Positions 54,438-62,743 of a stretch of DNA of 64,000 bases are shown one piece after another. Source of the DNA: Arthrobacter saudimassiliensis (GTDB lineage Bacteria; Actinomycetota; Actinomycetes; Actinomycetales; Micrococcaceae); the NCBI GenBank assembly GCA_900016675.1, contig LN483070.1:496001-560000 (forward strand), in the 5' to 3' direction. The notes below the pieces were generated by a model. It was given only the letters and a program-made list of their open reading frames with translations, made no database searches and was not told where the DNA came from. Made by a program: the position numbers and the translations under genes. Position 1 is the stretch's first letter. The number at the start of each line of letters is the position of its first letter.

Positions 54438-55562
54438 CTACTGGTTGGGCAGGCGTACCGGCATCAGCAGGTAGCGGTAGTCTTCCTTGTCCTCGCCGTT
54501 GAGGTCCTCCTGGGCGGAAATGACGGCAGGCTTCGGCGGGGTGGTGAAGGAGAACCGCACGTACTTGCTGGGGAAGGCCCCCAGGCCCTCGCTCAGGTAG
54601 TGCGGGTTAAAGGCCACCGTGATGTCGTCGCCGACCAGTGCGGCCTCGAGGACCTCCGAGGCCTGGGCGTCCTCGCCGGTGCCGGCATCCAGGGCCACCT
54701 GCCCGTCGGTGAAGGCCAGCCGGACCGGGGTGTTCCGCTCGGCCACCAGCGAGACACGGCGGACCGCCTCCACCAGGGCACTGGTTTCCACGGTGGCGTG
54801 GATCGCGGTGTTCTCGGGGAACAGGCTGCGGATCTTGGGGTAGTCGCCGTCAACCAGCAGCGACGTCGTGCGCCGCCCCCCGCTCTCGAAGCCGATCAGC
54901 TCGCTGTTCTCCGACAGCGCGATGCTGAGGTCGCCTCCGCCGCCGAGGGTCTTGGCGACTTCGCTGAGCGTCTTGGCCTTCACCAGTGCGCTGGTGGACA
55001 GGCCCGGCACTGACGGCTTCCACGGCAGCTCTCGGAGGGCCAGTCGGTACCGGTCGGTGGCCAGGAAGGTGATGAGGTCGTCCTCGATCTCCATCCGGAC
55101 GCCGGTCAGGATGGGCAGGGTGTCGTCGCGGCTGGCGGCGATGATTACCTGCGACACGGCCTGGGCAAACGCGTCGCCGTCGACGACTCCGCTGACGTCG
55201 GGCAGTGCGGGAAGTTCCGGGTATTCCCCGACCGGCATGGTGGCCAGGTTGAAGTGTGAGTTGCGGCAGGTGAGGGAGACCTTGGATCCGTCGGTCTCCA
55301 CTTCCACCGGCGCGGACGGCAGGCTGCGGCAGATTTCGGCCAGGAGCCGACCGGAAACCAGGATGGTTCCTTCTTCGCTGATGTCGGCGGGAATGTGCAG
55401 CCGCGCCGAAATCTCATAGTCGAAGCTGGCCAGGCTCAGCACGCCGGCTTCGGCGCGGATGAGCAGGCCGGACAGCACAGGCACCGGCGGGCGGGGGGAG
55501 AGGGAACGCGCTGTCCAGGTGACGGCCTCGGCCAGGACATCCCGCTCAACTCTGAACTTCAC
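54438..55562 (-). CDS. dnaN: DNA polymerase III beta sliding clamp
   Basis: 374 aa, GTG start at 55562. Three clamp domains: KFRVERDVLAEAVTWTARSL, the central region FLATDRYRLALRELPW, and the C-terminal YLLMPVRLPNQ that ends the family. Tethers Pol III to DNA. It lies after the dnaA-dnaN intergenic origin region on the minus strand. Confidence 0.97.
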   Translation of the reverse strand: MKFRVERDVLAEAVTWTARSLSPRPPVPVLSGLLIRAEAGVLSLASFDYEISARLHIPADISEEGTILVSGRLLAEICRSLPSAPVEVETDGSKVSLTCRNSHFNLATMPVGEYPELPALPDVSGVVDGDAFAQAVSQVIIAASRDDTLPILTGVRMEIEDDLITFLATDRYRLALRELPWKPSVPGLSTSALVKAKTLSEVAKTLGGGGDLSIALSENSELIGFESGGRRTTSLLVDGDYPKIRSLFPENTAIHATVETSALVEAVRRVSLVAERNTPVRLAFTDGQVALDAGTGEDAQASEVLEAALVGDDITVAFNPHYLSEGLGAFPSKYVRFSFTTPPKPAVISAQEDLNGEDKEDYRYLLMPVRLPNQ

Positions 55563-56079
55563 TGCAGGGTGCCGCCTTTCGCAACATACGACTCAGTACG
55601 GTTTCGGTACTTCTCAGGATGGGCGGGGGACCGCCGCAGCGGCACGGGGCAGTCCCCGGACCGAATGACAACAATACCCCGCTCACAGCTTAGCTCCAGC
55701 GGACGGTACCTGCACCGGCGGAAGCCGCCGGCTTCGGGGTCCTGGATCGGCTTGGATTCGAGTCCGCGAGCTGGCTGGCAGAGGGAACTTGTTATTTGGT
55801 GGAGCCGGATTTCTTAAGATCCGTAGTGTTAATAACTTCTGTGGAAACTGTGGATAACCCCGGCCGGCGGCGCTGCCGCACCGATCCGGCCTGTGGAGAA
55901 CGTGTGGACCTGCTGCTGCCGCGGCGGGCCGGGCCTGTGGGGAAGATTTCGCGTAGTTCGCCGGTCCACAGCGGAACCGCTTTAACCACGGGTTATGCAC
56001 CGGGTTATCCACAGCCTTGTCCACAAATGTTAATTTCGAGCCCCTGCGGGGCTCCACCCCGGCCTTCCGGCCGGGCCCG
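55563..56079. other. oriC: dnaN-dnaA intergenic region, canonical oriC position
   Basis: 517 bp without a gene. Perfect boxes: TGTGGATAA at 55849-55857 (minus), TTATCCACA at 56005-56013 and actinobacterial TTGTCCACA at 56017-56025 (plus). Near-boxes: 55840, 55892 (TTCTCCACA), 55936, 55962 and TTATGCACC at 55993. The AT-rich tract 55790-55840 includes GTGTTAATAAC (55826-55836), 12 bp from the 55849 box. Gene context makes this the default replication origin, although its box density is lower than the 42.4-kb array. Confidence 0.8.
56038..56075 (-). terminator. Tandem hairpins after dnaA
   Basis: GAGCCCC-TGC-GGGGCTC (56038-56054) and CCCGGCC-TTCC-GGCCGGG (56058-56075), directly after the dnaA stop. 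They would limit read-through from dnaA into the origin and dnaN. Confidence 0.7.
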
Positions 56080-57501
56080 TCAGGCTTCGCGCTGCTGCTG
56101 CTTGATCCGGTTGGTCAGTTCGGTGACCTGGTTGTAGATGGCGCGCCGTTCAGCCATGAGCTCGCGGATCTTGCGGTCGGCGTGGATCACGGTCGTGTGG
56201 TCGCGGCCGCCCAGTTCCTGGCCGATCTTCGGCAGGGACATGTCGGTCAGTTCCCGGCAGAGGTACATGGCAATCTGCCGCGCGGTGACGAGGGTGCGCG
56301 TCCGCGACTTGCTGCAGAGCTCCTCCAGGCTGATCTGGAAGTACGCAGCCGTCTGCCCGAGGATGGACGCCGCGGTGATTTCCTGCGCGCCGTCGTCCGT
56401 GATCAGGTCCTTCAGCACGATCTCGGCGAGGCCGACGTCCACCTGCTGGCGGTTGAGGCTGGCGAAGGCCGTGACGCGGATGAGGGCGCCTTCGAGCTCA
56501 CGGATATTGGTGGAGATTTTCGAGGCGATGTACTCGAGTACATCGTCGGGAGCGCTCAGGCTGTCACCGATGGCCTTCTTCCGAAGGATCGCGATACGGG
56601 TCTCCAGCTCCGGCGGCTGCACATCGGTCAGCAGGCCCCACTCGAAGCGGGAGCGCATCCGTTCCTCGAAGCCCGAGAGCTGCTTGGGCGGCAGGTCGGA
56701 GGTGATGACCACCTGCTTGTTGTGGTTGTGCAGGGCATTGAAGGTGTGGAAGAACTCTTCCTGCGTGGCGTCCTTGTTCGCCAGGAACTGGATGTCGTCG
56801 ATCAGCAGGATGTCGACGTTCCGGTAGAGCTGCTTGAAGCTGGCACCTTCGTCGTAACGGATCGAGTTGATGAAGTCGTTGGTGAACTCCTCGGAGTTCA
56901 CATAGCGGACACGGATTCCGTTGTAGAGGTGCCGGGCGTAATGGCCGATGGCGTGCAGCAGGTGGGTCTTGCCCAGGCCCGAATCGCCGTAGATGAACAG
57001 CGGGTTGTAGGCCTTGGCCGGGGCTTCGGCCACGGCCACCGCCGCGGCGTGGGCGAACCGGTTCGAGGAGCCGATGACGAAGGTCTCGAAGACGTACTTG
57101 GGGTTCAGCCGGCCGAACTCCTGGGAGTTGCTCGGCGGTGACGGCGCAGGGGCGCCGCTCTCGCCGCCGGGGACGGGGCTGGGTGCTTCATGGGCCTGCT
57201 CCTGCTCGGGCTCGGGTTCCAGCACCGGGGTCATATCGGGGTCGATGACGAAGGCGCACTGGATGTCAGCCTGGAAGACATCGCGGAGGACGTCGTCGAG
57301 GATGTTCTTCAGCTGGGTCTGGAGCACTTCCCGGGTCAGTTCGTTGGGAACCGCCACCAGCAGCGTGGTGCCGATCAGGCCCTGGGCTTGGGCGAGGACG
57401 ACGAATCCCCTCTGGCGGGGTGAAACGCGGTCATCACCTTCCAGCGTCCGGATGACCTTCCGCCAGGAGCTTCCGACGTCGTTGCTTTCGTCCGTACCCA
57501 C
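56080..57501 (-). CDS. dnaA: Chromosomal replication initiator protein DnaA
   Basis: 473 aa, GTG start at 57501 with GAGAGG upstream. Domain I 1-about 85, Pro/Glu-rich linker, AAA+ domain with Walker [10 protein letters not shown] and Walker [14 protein letters not shown], and domain IV with the DnaA-box helix-turn-helix signature [14 protein letters not shown]. It binds TTATCCACA-type boxes to open oriC. Boxes upstream of the gene suggest autoregulation. Confidence 0.97.
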   Translation of the reverse strand: MGTDESNDVGSSWRKVIRTLEGDDRVSPRQRGFVVLAQAQGLIGTTLLVAVPNELTREVLQTQLKNILDDVLRDVFQADIQCAFVIDPDMTPVLEPEPEQEQAHEAPSPVPGGESGAPAPSPPSNSQEFGRLNPKYVFETFVIGSSNRFAHAAAVAVAEAPAKAYNPLFIYGDSGLGKTHLLHAIGHYARHLYNGIRVRYVNSEEFTNDFINSIRYDEGASFKQLYRNVDILLIDDIQFLANKDATQEEFFHTFNALHNHNKQVVITSDLPPKQLSGFEERMRSRFEWGLLTDVQPPELETRIAILRKKAIGDSLSAPDDVLEYIASKISTNIRELEGALIRVTAFASLNRQQVDVGLAEIVLKDLITDDGAQEITAASILGQTAAYFQISLEELCSKSRTRTLVTARQIAMYLCRELTDMSLPKIGQELGGRDHTTVIHADRKIRELMAERRAIYNQVTELTNRIKQQQREA

Positions 57502-57973
57502 GCAAACCTCTCATGACGCACCCGTTCGGATGCCGTCGATGCTACTTGGCAGCCGCACCGGCTGCCGGCCTTCATCCACAGGGTTATGCACAGAAGTGGA
57601 TAAAAATGGCCCGTGCCCAGACTAGAGGATGATCCGCCCCGGGGGTAGCTGGAAATCCGGGGATCGGGGGCGATGGGACCGTCCTCACACGGGTGCGCCG
57701 CCGCCGTCGGGAGGGTGGCTTTCTCCACAGGTGTTGATAAGGTTGTTCATCCCTGTGGACATCCCTCGGTTTGACTGGTCAGGGCTGCTCCTCTAACGTG
57801 GGATAGTCCTTTGTGTCTGCTGCTTGCGCTCATGCATGCCCAGCCGGGGTTCTGGAAACTAGGGATCCAGGGTCCGGGTGAGCCGCGGCGGATACATGAA
57901 ATACGCGCCGCTTGTTCTTCCCCCTTGTTGCAGCAAGCAGGGCGCATCTTCCGATCGTCTTGGAGTAACTACC
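57502..57973. promoter_or_regulatory. dnaA / rpmH divergent regulatory region with DnaA-like boxes
   Basis: 472 bp. One-mismatch DnaA boxes at 57572 (TCATCCACA), 57584 (TTATGCACA), 57595-57603 (TTATCCACT on minus), 57721 (TTCTCCACA) and 57732-57740 (TTATCAACA on minus); a weaker one at 57754. They flank the dnaA 5' region and fit DnaA autoregulation. No perfect box is present. No credible small gene seen. Confidence 0.6.
57771..57799 (+). promoter_or_regulatory. Predicted rpmH promoter
   Basis: -35 TTGACT (57771-57776) and -10 TAACGT (57794-57799) with an ideal 17-bp spacer, giving a leader of about 165 nt before rpmH. The position fits the strong promoter expected for the ribosomal protein/rnpA operon. 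Confidence 0.55.
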
Positions 57974-58111
57974 GTGAGCAAGCGGACTTTTCAGCCGAAT
58001 AACCGCCGTCGTGCCAAGAAGCACGGCTTCCGCCTTCGCATGCGTACCCGCGCCGGGCGTGCCATTCTTTCCGCACGCCGCGCCAAGGGCCGCACCGAAC
58101 TGTCGGCCTAA
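57974..58111 (+). CDS. rpmH: 50S ribosomal protein L34
   Basis: 45 aa from GTG 57974. Nearly all basic: [19 protein letters not shown], then [19 protein letters not shown], the universal L34 sequence. First gene of the rpmH-rnpA-yidD-yidC-jag-rsmG series. Confidence 0.98.
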   Translation: MSKRTFQPNNRRRAKKHGFRLRMRTRAGRAILSARRAKGRTELSA

Positions 58112-58171
58112 CCAGTTCTTCCGTTGTCGATGCTGCATCTGCGCAGCTTGACCGGCTTCCGGGCGGCGTGA

Positions 58172-58549
58172 ATGCTGCCTCAGCGGAACCGGGTGCGGAC
58201 GTCGACCGACTTCACGAACACCGTACGTTCCGGTGCCCGCAGCGGGCGCCGGAACGTAGTTCTATACGCGGTCGCCAACGGCGGCGGCCCCACGCGGGTG
58301 GGCTTCATTGTTGCCCGCAATGTGGGGAACGCCGTGACCCGAAACCTCGTTAAGAGGAGACTGAGGGAAGCGGCCGCCCGTGAGATCTCCGTACGCCCGT
58401 CCGGGCTGGACGTCGTGGTTCGGGCGCTGCCGGCATCGGCATCGGCCTCATGGCAGCAGCTGTCCGCCGATTTCGGTTCCGCCCTGGAAACGTGCAGGAA
58501 GAAACTGGCGCAGGATGACCGCAGGCAGGGGATGGTGAAGCAGCAATGA
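58172..58549 (+). CDS. rnpA: Ribonuclease P protein component
   Basis: 125 aa. Begins [14 protein letters not shown]; the central RNPB-binding basic motif is [19 protein letters not shown]. Partners the RNase P RNA to mature tRNA 5' ends. ATGA overlap with yidD. Confidence 0.96.
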   Translation: MLPQRNRVRTSTDFTNTVRSGARSGRRNVVLYAVANGGGPTRVGFIVARNVGNAVTRNLVKRRLREAAAREISVRPSGLDVVVRALPASASASWQQLSADFGSALETCRKKLAQDDRRQGMVKQQ

Positions 58550-58920
58550 GCAGCCCCTCGGGCGGTTTTCTCGCGCGGTGGGCCGTCACGGCCGGCCGTG
58601 TGGTGTGGAACCTTCCGCGCTACGTGCTCATCGCCGTGCTGGTGACCTACCGGACGCTGATCTCTCCCCTCTACGGACAGGTCTGCCGGTTCTTCCCGTC
58701 CTGTTCGGCATATGCTCTTGAAGCCGTGACGGTCCACGGAGCCGTCCGCGGCTCGTGGCTCGCCGCCCGCCGGCTTATCCGCTGCCATCCGTGGAACGAC
58801 GGCGGCGTCGACCATGTTCCGCAGGGAAGCAGGACGTGGCGACACGGCCGGGTCCCCCGCATCATTGTGCTGAATCATCCCCCGATTCCAGCCGACGAAG
58901 ACAGCCGCACCGCGGCCTGA
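58546..58920 (+). CDS. yidD: Membrane protein insertion efficiency factor YidD
   Basis: 124 aa, 4-nt overlap with rnpA. Diagnostic core: [57 protein letters not shown]. An N-terminal extension of about 28 residues is present. It aids YidC-dependent insertion; the gene sits just before yidC. Confidence 0.94.
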   Translation: MSSPSGGFLARWAVTAGRVVWNLPRYVLIAVLVTYRTLISPLYGQVCRFFPSCSAYALEAVTVHGAVRGSWLAARRLIRCHPWNDGGVDHVPQGSRTWRHGRVPRIIVLNHPPIPADEDSRTAA

Positions 58921-58930
58921 GGAGAGAAAA

Positions 58931-59896
58931 TTGGGTTTCTTCGAGACGATTCTGTTCCCCTTTAAGTGGGTGGTCTCCTGGATCATGTGGATCTTCCACG
59001 AAGGGTTCGTCTTCGTGGGTATGGATCCCGCCTCGGGCTGGACCTGGACTCTTTCCATCATCGGCCTGGTCATCGTTATCCGGGCCGCCCTGATCCCCGT
59101 CTTCGTCAAGCAGATCAAGGCCCAGCGCGGCATGCAGTCCCTGCAGCCGGACCTGCGCAAGCTGCAGCAGAAGTACAAGGGCAAGACCGACCAGCTCTCC
59201 CGCCAGGCGATGGTGCAGGAGCAGACGGCGCTCTACAAGAAGCACGGGACCAACCCCTTCGCGGCCTGCCTGCCGATGCTGATCCAGATGCCGTTCTTCT
59301 TCGCACTGTTCCAGGTGCTGAACGGCGTTTCCTCCGCCAGCGACGGCGGCAAGGGCGTCGGTGCCCTGACCCCGGATGCGATCCGTCAGTTCGACGAGGC
59401 CACCATCTTCGGGGCCCCGCTCTCGTCCTCGCTGCTGCACGGCTTCGGCACCGAGGGCCACTTCAGCGTGGTCGTGCTGTCGATCATCATGATCCTGGCG
59501 ATGACCGCCTCGCAGTTCATCACGCAGAAGCAGATCATGAGCAAGAACATGTCCGAGGAGGCCCTGGCCTCCCCGTTCATGCGCCAGCAGAAGATGCTGC
59601 TCTACGTCCTGCCCGTGGTCTTCGGCGTCGGCGGCATCAACTTCCCGATCGGCGTGCTCATCTACTGGACCACCACCAACCTGTGGACCATGGCTCAGCA
59701 GTTCTTCGTCATCCGCCGCATGCCGACTCCCGGTTCCCCGGCCGCCAAGGCCCTGGCCGAGCGCCGCGCCAAGCGCGGCCTGCCGATGGTTCCCCTGCTG
59801 GGTGAGAAGAAGGCCGCCGAGCCGGCCCCGGTTCCTGCGTCCGCCAAGAAGACCCAGCGCCAGCAGCCCCAGCGCAAGAACAGGAAGAAAAAATGA
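58931..59896 (+). CDS. yidC: Membrane protein insertase YidC/Oxa1
   Basis: 321 aa from TTG 58931 with GGAGAG upstream. Five hydrophobic segments in the Oxa1 core, including IIGLVIVIRAALIPVFVKQI and NPFAACLPMLIQMPFFFALF, and a Lys/Arg/Gln-rich C-terminal tail (KKTQRQQPQRKNRKKK) that can bind the ribosome. ATGA overlap with jag. Confidence 0.95.
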   Translation: MGFFETILFPFKWVVSWIMWIFHEGFVFVGMDPASGWTWTLSIIGLVIVIRAALIPVFVKQIKAQRGMQSLQPDLRKLQQKYKGKTDQLSRQAMVQEQTALYKKHGTNPFAACLPMLIQMPFFFALFQVLNGVSSASDGGKGVGALTPDAIRQFDEATIFGAPLSSSLLHGFGTEGHFSVVVLSIIMILAMTASQFITQKQIMSKNMSEEALASPFMRQQKMLLYVLPVVFGVGGINFPIGVLIYWTTTNLWTMAQQFFVIRRMPTPGSPAAKALAERRAKRGLPMVPLLGEKKAAEPAPVPASAKKTQRQQPQRKNRKKK

Positions 59897-60426
59897 GCAC
59901 CGAGCACATTGACGAGTCCGTGGATCTTCCTGAGGACGGCCAGGCCGCCGGCGGCCGCCTCGAGGAGGAGGGCGACGTCGCCGCGGACTACCTGGAGGAA
60001 CTGCTCGACATCGCCGACATCGACGGCGACATCGACATCGAGGTGCGCTCCGGACGCACCTACATCTCCGTGGTCTCCGAAGAAGAGGACAACGCTGCCC
60101 TCCAGGCCCTGGTGGGCCCCGACGGAGAGGTGCTCGAGGCCCTCCAGGAACTCGCGCGGCTGTCCGTGCTGACGGCGACCGAGAACCGATCGCGGCTGGT
60201 CCTGGACATCACCGGATACCGGGCCGAGCGCTCCGCTGTGCTGCGCCGGCTGGCGGAGGACGCCGTCGCCCGGGCACGCGAGACGGCAGAGCCTGTGGCG
60301 CTGGATCCGATGAGTGCCTACGAGCGGAAGATCGTGCACGACGCCGTTGCCGAGCTGGGCCTGGTCAGCGAATCTGAGGGCGAGGGCAGCGGACGGCACG
60401 TCGTCGTCATGCTCGCCGAATCCTGA
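59893..60426 (+). CDS. jag: KH/R3H RNA-binding protein Jag (KhpB)
   Basis: 177 aa. A Glu/Asp-rich N terminus, then the KH domain (VVSEEEDNAALQALVGPDGEVLEALQEL) and a C-terminal R3H domain (AYERKIVHDAVAEL...GSGRHVVVML). KhpB-type proteins bind many RNAs and affect division and wall synthesis. Conserved after yidC. The N-terminal Jag_N domain seems absent. Confidence 0.93.
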   Translation: MSTEHIDESVDLPEDGQAAGGRLEEEGDVAADYLEELLDIADIDGDIDIEVRSGRTYISVVSEEEDNAALQALVGPDGEVLEALQELARLSVLTATENRSRLVLDITGYRAERSAVLRRLAEDAVARARETAEPVALDPMSAYERKIVHDAVAELGLVSESEGEGSGRHVVVMLAES

Positions 60427-60502
60427 AGCCCCGCACCTGTGGCGGGCACTGACCGCCGTGCGGCCCCTGCGAACTGCGGCAGATCGAAGAGGAACAGCAC
60501 CC

Positions 60503-61138
60503 TTGGTTGAAATGAGCCCTGAAGAGACCACCGCAGCCCGGAAGGTCTTCGGAGAACGGCTGGATCTTGCCCGCCGCTACGTGGAGCATCTGGCCGACTC
60601 CGGCATCGAGCGCGGCCTGATCGGCCCGCGGGAGGTGCCTCGGCTGTGGAGCCGGCACGTCCTGAACTGCGCCGTCGTGGCCGATCTGCTTCCCGAGGGC
60701 GTCACAGTGGCCGACGTCGGCAGCGGTGCCGGCCTGCCCGGGCTCTGCCTGGCCATCGCCCGGCCGGACTTGTCGCTGACCCTGATCGAGCCGCTCGAAC
60801 GCCGGGTCATCTGGCTCAACGAGGTGGTGGCTGACCTCGGCCTGGACAATGTGAGGGTCCTGCGCGGACGGGCCGAACAGGTGGAGGCCGACGTCGATGT
60901 CGACTTCGCCACGGCCCGCGCGGTCAGCGCCCTTACGGGGCTGGCGCAGCTGACCATCCCGCTGCTCAAGGGCAGGGGAGAGGTCCTGGCGATCAAGGGA
61001 CGCAGCGCCGAGGAGGAGGTCCGGAAGGCCTCCAAGATCATACGCAGGCTCGGTGGCCGCGAGACCTCGGTGGTGACCGTAGGCGGCGATGTGCTCGAGG
61101 AACCCACCACGGTGGTGCGGATCGTCGTCGGTTCCTGA
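60503..61138 (+). CDS. rsmG: 16S rRNA (guanine-527-N7)-methyltransferase RsmG
   Basis: 211 aa. The TTG at 60503 is 10 nt after GAAGAGG; an ATG at 60512 is the alternative. LWSRHVLNCAVVADLLP, the SAM motif VADVGSGAGLPGLCLAIARPD and RAVSALTGLAQLTIPLLK identify RsmG. It methylates G527 of 16S rRNA; loss gives low-level streptomycin resistance. Confidence 0.94.
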   Translation: MVEMSPEETTAARKVFGERLDLARRYVEHLADSGIERGLIGPREVPRLWSRHVLNCAVVADLLPEGVTVADVGSGAGLPGLCLAIARPDLSLTLIEPLERRVIWLNEVVADLGLDNVRVLRGRAEQVEADVDVDFATARAVSALTGLAQLTIPLLKGRGEVLAIKGRSAEEEVRKASKIIRRLGGRETSVVTVGGDVLEEPTTVVRIVVGS

Positions 61139-61454
61139 CCGGGCCCTGACGCTGCGCTCCAGTCGGAGCAGCTCCGGAGGGTATCTGTCCGCCTGCGGTC
61201 CGCCGCCTTTCCGTGCTGTTCGGCCTTGCCGGGGTGGAAGGTCTGCGCCGTCGGCCTCCGCGTGCCGTCGTCACCGCCGCGTGCCGTTCACCTGCGAGAG
61301 CGTACCGGGGACGTCGCAAGTGCTGATTCGTCGATTACTTGGCCGGCGCCGGGGTGGTATTTTTCCCCTGCTGCGCTGCGATCCCGGCGATCGTGCCGCC
61401 ACCCGATAGGCTAGATGCAGTTATTGCCTTGAGTTTGAAAGAGAGCACGTCCCT
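61139..61454. other. Intergenic region between rsmG and parA
   Basis: 316 bp without a credible gene; the open frames here have neither ribosome site nor conserved content. TAGGCT near 61409 looks like a -10 element for parA, about 40 bp before the start, with no clear -35. No further feature seen. Confidence 0.5.
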
Positions 61455-62633
61455 GTGACTATGCGCGGTTCGGCAGCGAAACGGATTCCCCCATTTGCGG
61501 CATTGGGATCTGCCCTGTCTGCGTCGTTCGGGCGGCAGAATCACCCGAATACGGATGCTTTCATAGATCCTGCTGCTATCCCGTATGAGTCCGTACCGAC
61601 GTTCGTCGAGAGTTCCACCGTTTCACGTGAAACATCGTCCGTCCCGGATGTAGCTGGGCAGAGCGTAGCGGCGCAGCCGGATCCCGAAGCTGAAGAAGGG
61701 GGTGCGACCGCCGGTACCGACCTTGTATCGCCGTCGGTCGACGTTATGGACCTCATGGATGAGAGCACGCCGCTGGCCCGTGAGCTGGCCAGCGAGGCAC
61801 GCAGGCGCGAAAAGCTTGCCGGCCGTAGTTTCCCTCGGCCTGCCGAAACGCGCATCCTGACGGTGAGCAACCAGAAGGGTGGCGTCGGCAAGACGACCAC
61901 GACCGTCAACCTCGCAGCGGCGCTGGCGACCGCGGGGCTCAACGTCCTGGTGATCGACATCGACCCGCAGGGCAACGCGTCCACGGCCTTGGGCATTGAT
62001 CACCACGCCGAGGTGGAGAGCATCTACGACGTGCTGATCGACGATCTGCCCCTCGGCAAGGTCGTCGCACCGTGCCCGGACATCAACAACCTGCTCTGCG
62101 CCCCCGCAACGATTCACCTTGCCGGTGCCGAGATCGAGCTTGTTTCGCTGGTTGCCCGCGAGCAGCGCCTCAGCCGCGCGATTGCCGAGTATGCGAAGGA
62201 GCGCGAGGCAGCAGGGCTGCCCCGCCTGGACTTCATTTTCATCGACTGCCCGCCCAGCCTCGGCCTGCTGACCGTCAACGCGTTCGTGGCCGCCCGCGAG
62301 GTACTTATCCCGATCCAGTGTGAGTACTACGCTCTCGAGGGCCTCAGCCAGCTGTTGAAGAACATCGAGATGATTCAGAAGCATCTCAATGCCGACCTTG
62401 AGGTCTCTACGATCCTGCTGACTATGTATGACGGCCGGACGAACCTGGCGGCGCAGGTGGCAGCCGAAGTGCGCGAGCACTTCCCGGAACAGGTTCTGAA
62501 GGCCGTGGTGCCGCGTTCGGTGCGGATTTCCGAAGCCCCCAGCTACCAGCAGACGATCATGACGTACGACCCGTCTTCCAGCGGCGCGCTGTCCTACCTT
62601 GAGGCGGCAGCGGAGATTGCCCAGCGGCAGTAG
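61455..62633 (+). CDS. parA: Chromosome-partitioning ATPase ParA (Soj)
   Basis: 392 aa, GTG start. ParA P-loop QKGGVGKTTTTVNLAAAL near residue 140, switch DIDPQGNAST, and FIFIDCPPSLGLLT. An N-terminal extension of about 130 residues, low in conserved features, precedes the ATPase domain; a parS site (61620-61633) is embedded in it. ParA forms the nucleoid gradient that moves ParB-bound origins. 110 bp before parB. Confidence 0.95.
   Translation: MTMRGSAAKRIPPFAALGSALSASFGRQNHPNTDAFIDPAAIPYESVPTFVESSTVSRETSSVPDVAGQSVAAQPDPEAEEGGATAGTDLVSPSVDVMDLMDESTPLARELASEARRREKLAGRSFPRPAETRILTVSNQKGGVGKTTTTVNLAAALATAGLNVLVIDIDPQGNASTALGIDHHAEVESIYDVLIDDLPLGKVVAPCPDINNLLCAPATIHLAGAEIELVSLVAREQRLSRAIAEYAKEREAAGLPRLDFIFIDCPPSLGLLTVNAFVAAREVLIPIQCEYYALEGLSQLLKNIEMIQKHLNADLEVSTILLTMYDGRTNLAAQVAAEVREHFPEQVLKAVVPRSVRISEAPSYQQTIMTYDPSSSGALSYLEAAAEIAQRQ
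61620..61633. other. parS: parS site inside parA
   Basis: GTTTCACGTGAAAC, the perfect 14-bp parS core, matching 15 of 16 positions of TGTTTCACGTGAAACA. It encodes V-S-R-E-T in the ParA reading frame. Binding and loading site for ParB-CTP clamps. Confidence 0.93.
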
Positions 62634-62743
62634 CGGCGGACACCACCGCAGCAGTTACCGGGATGTTCGCATCCTGAACCCTACAATGAGTTCACAAGCG
62701 ATGTGCCGCCGGTGTTTCCCGCGGTAAATGGAAGGACTTACCC

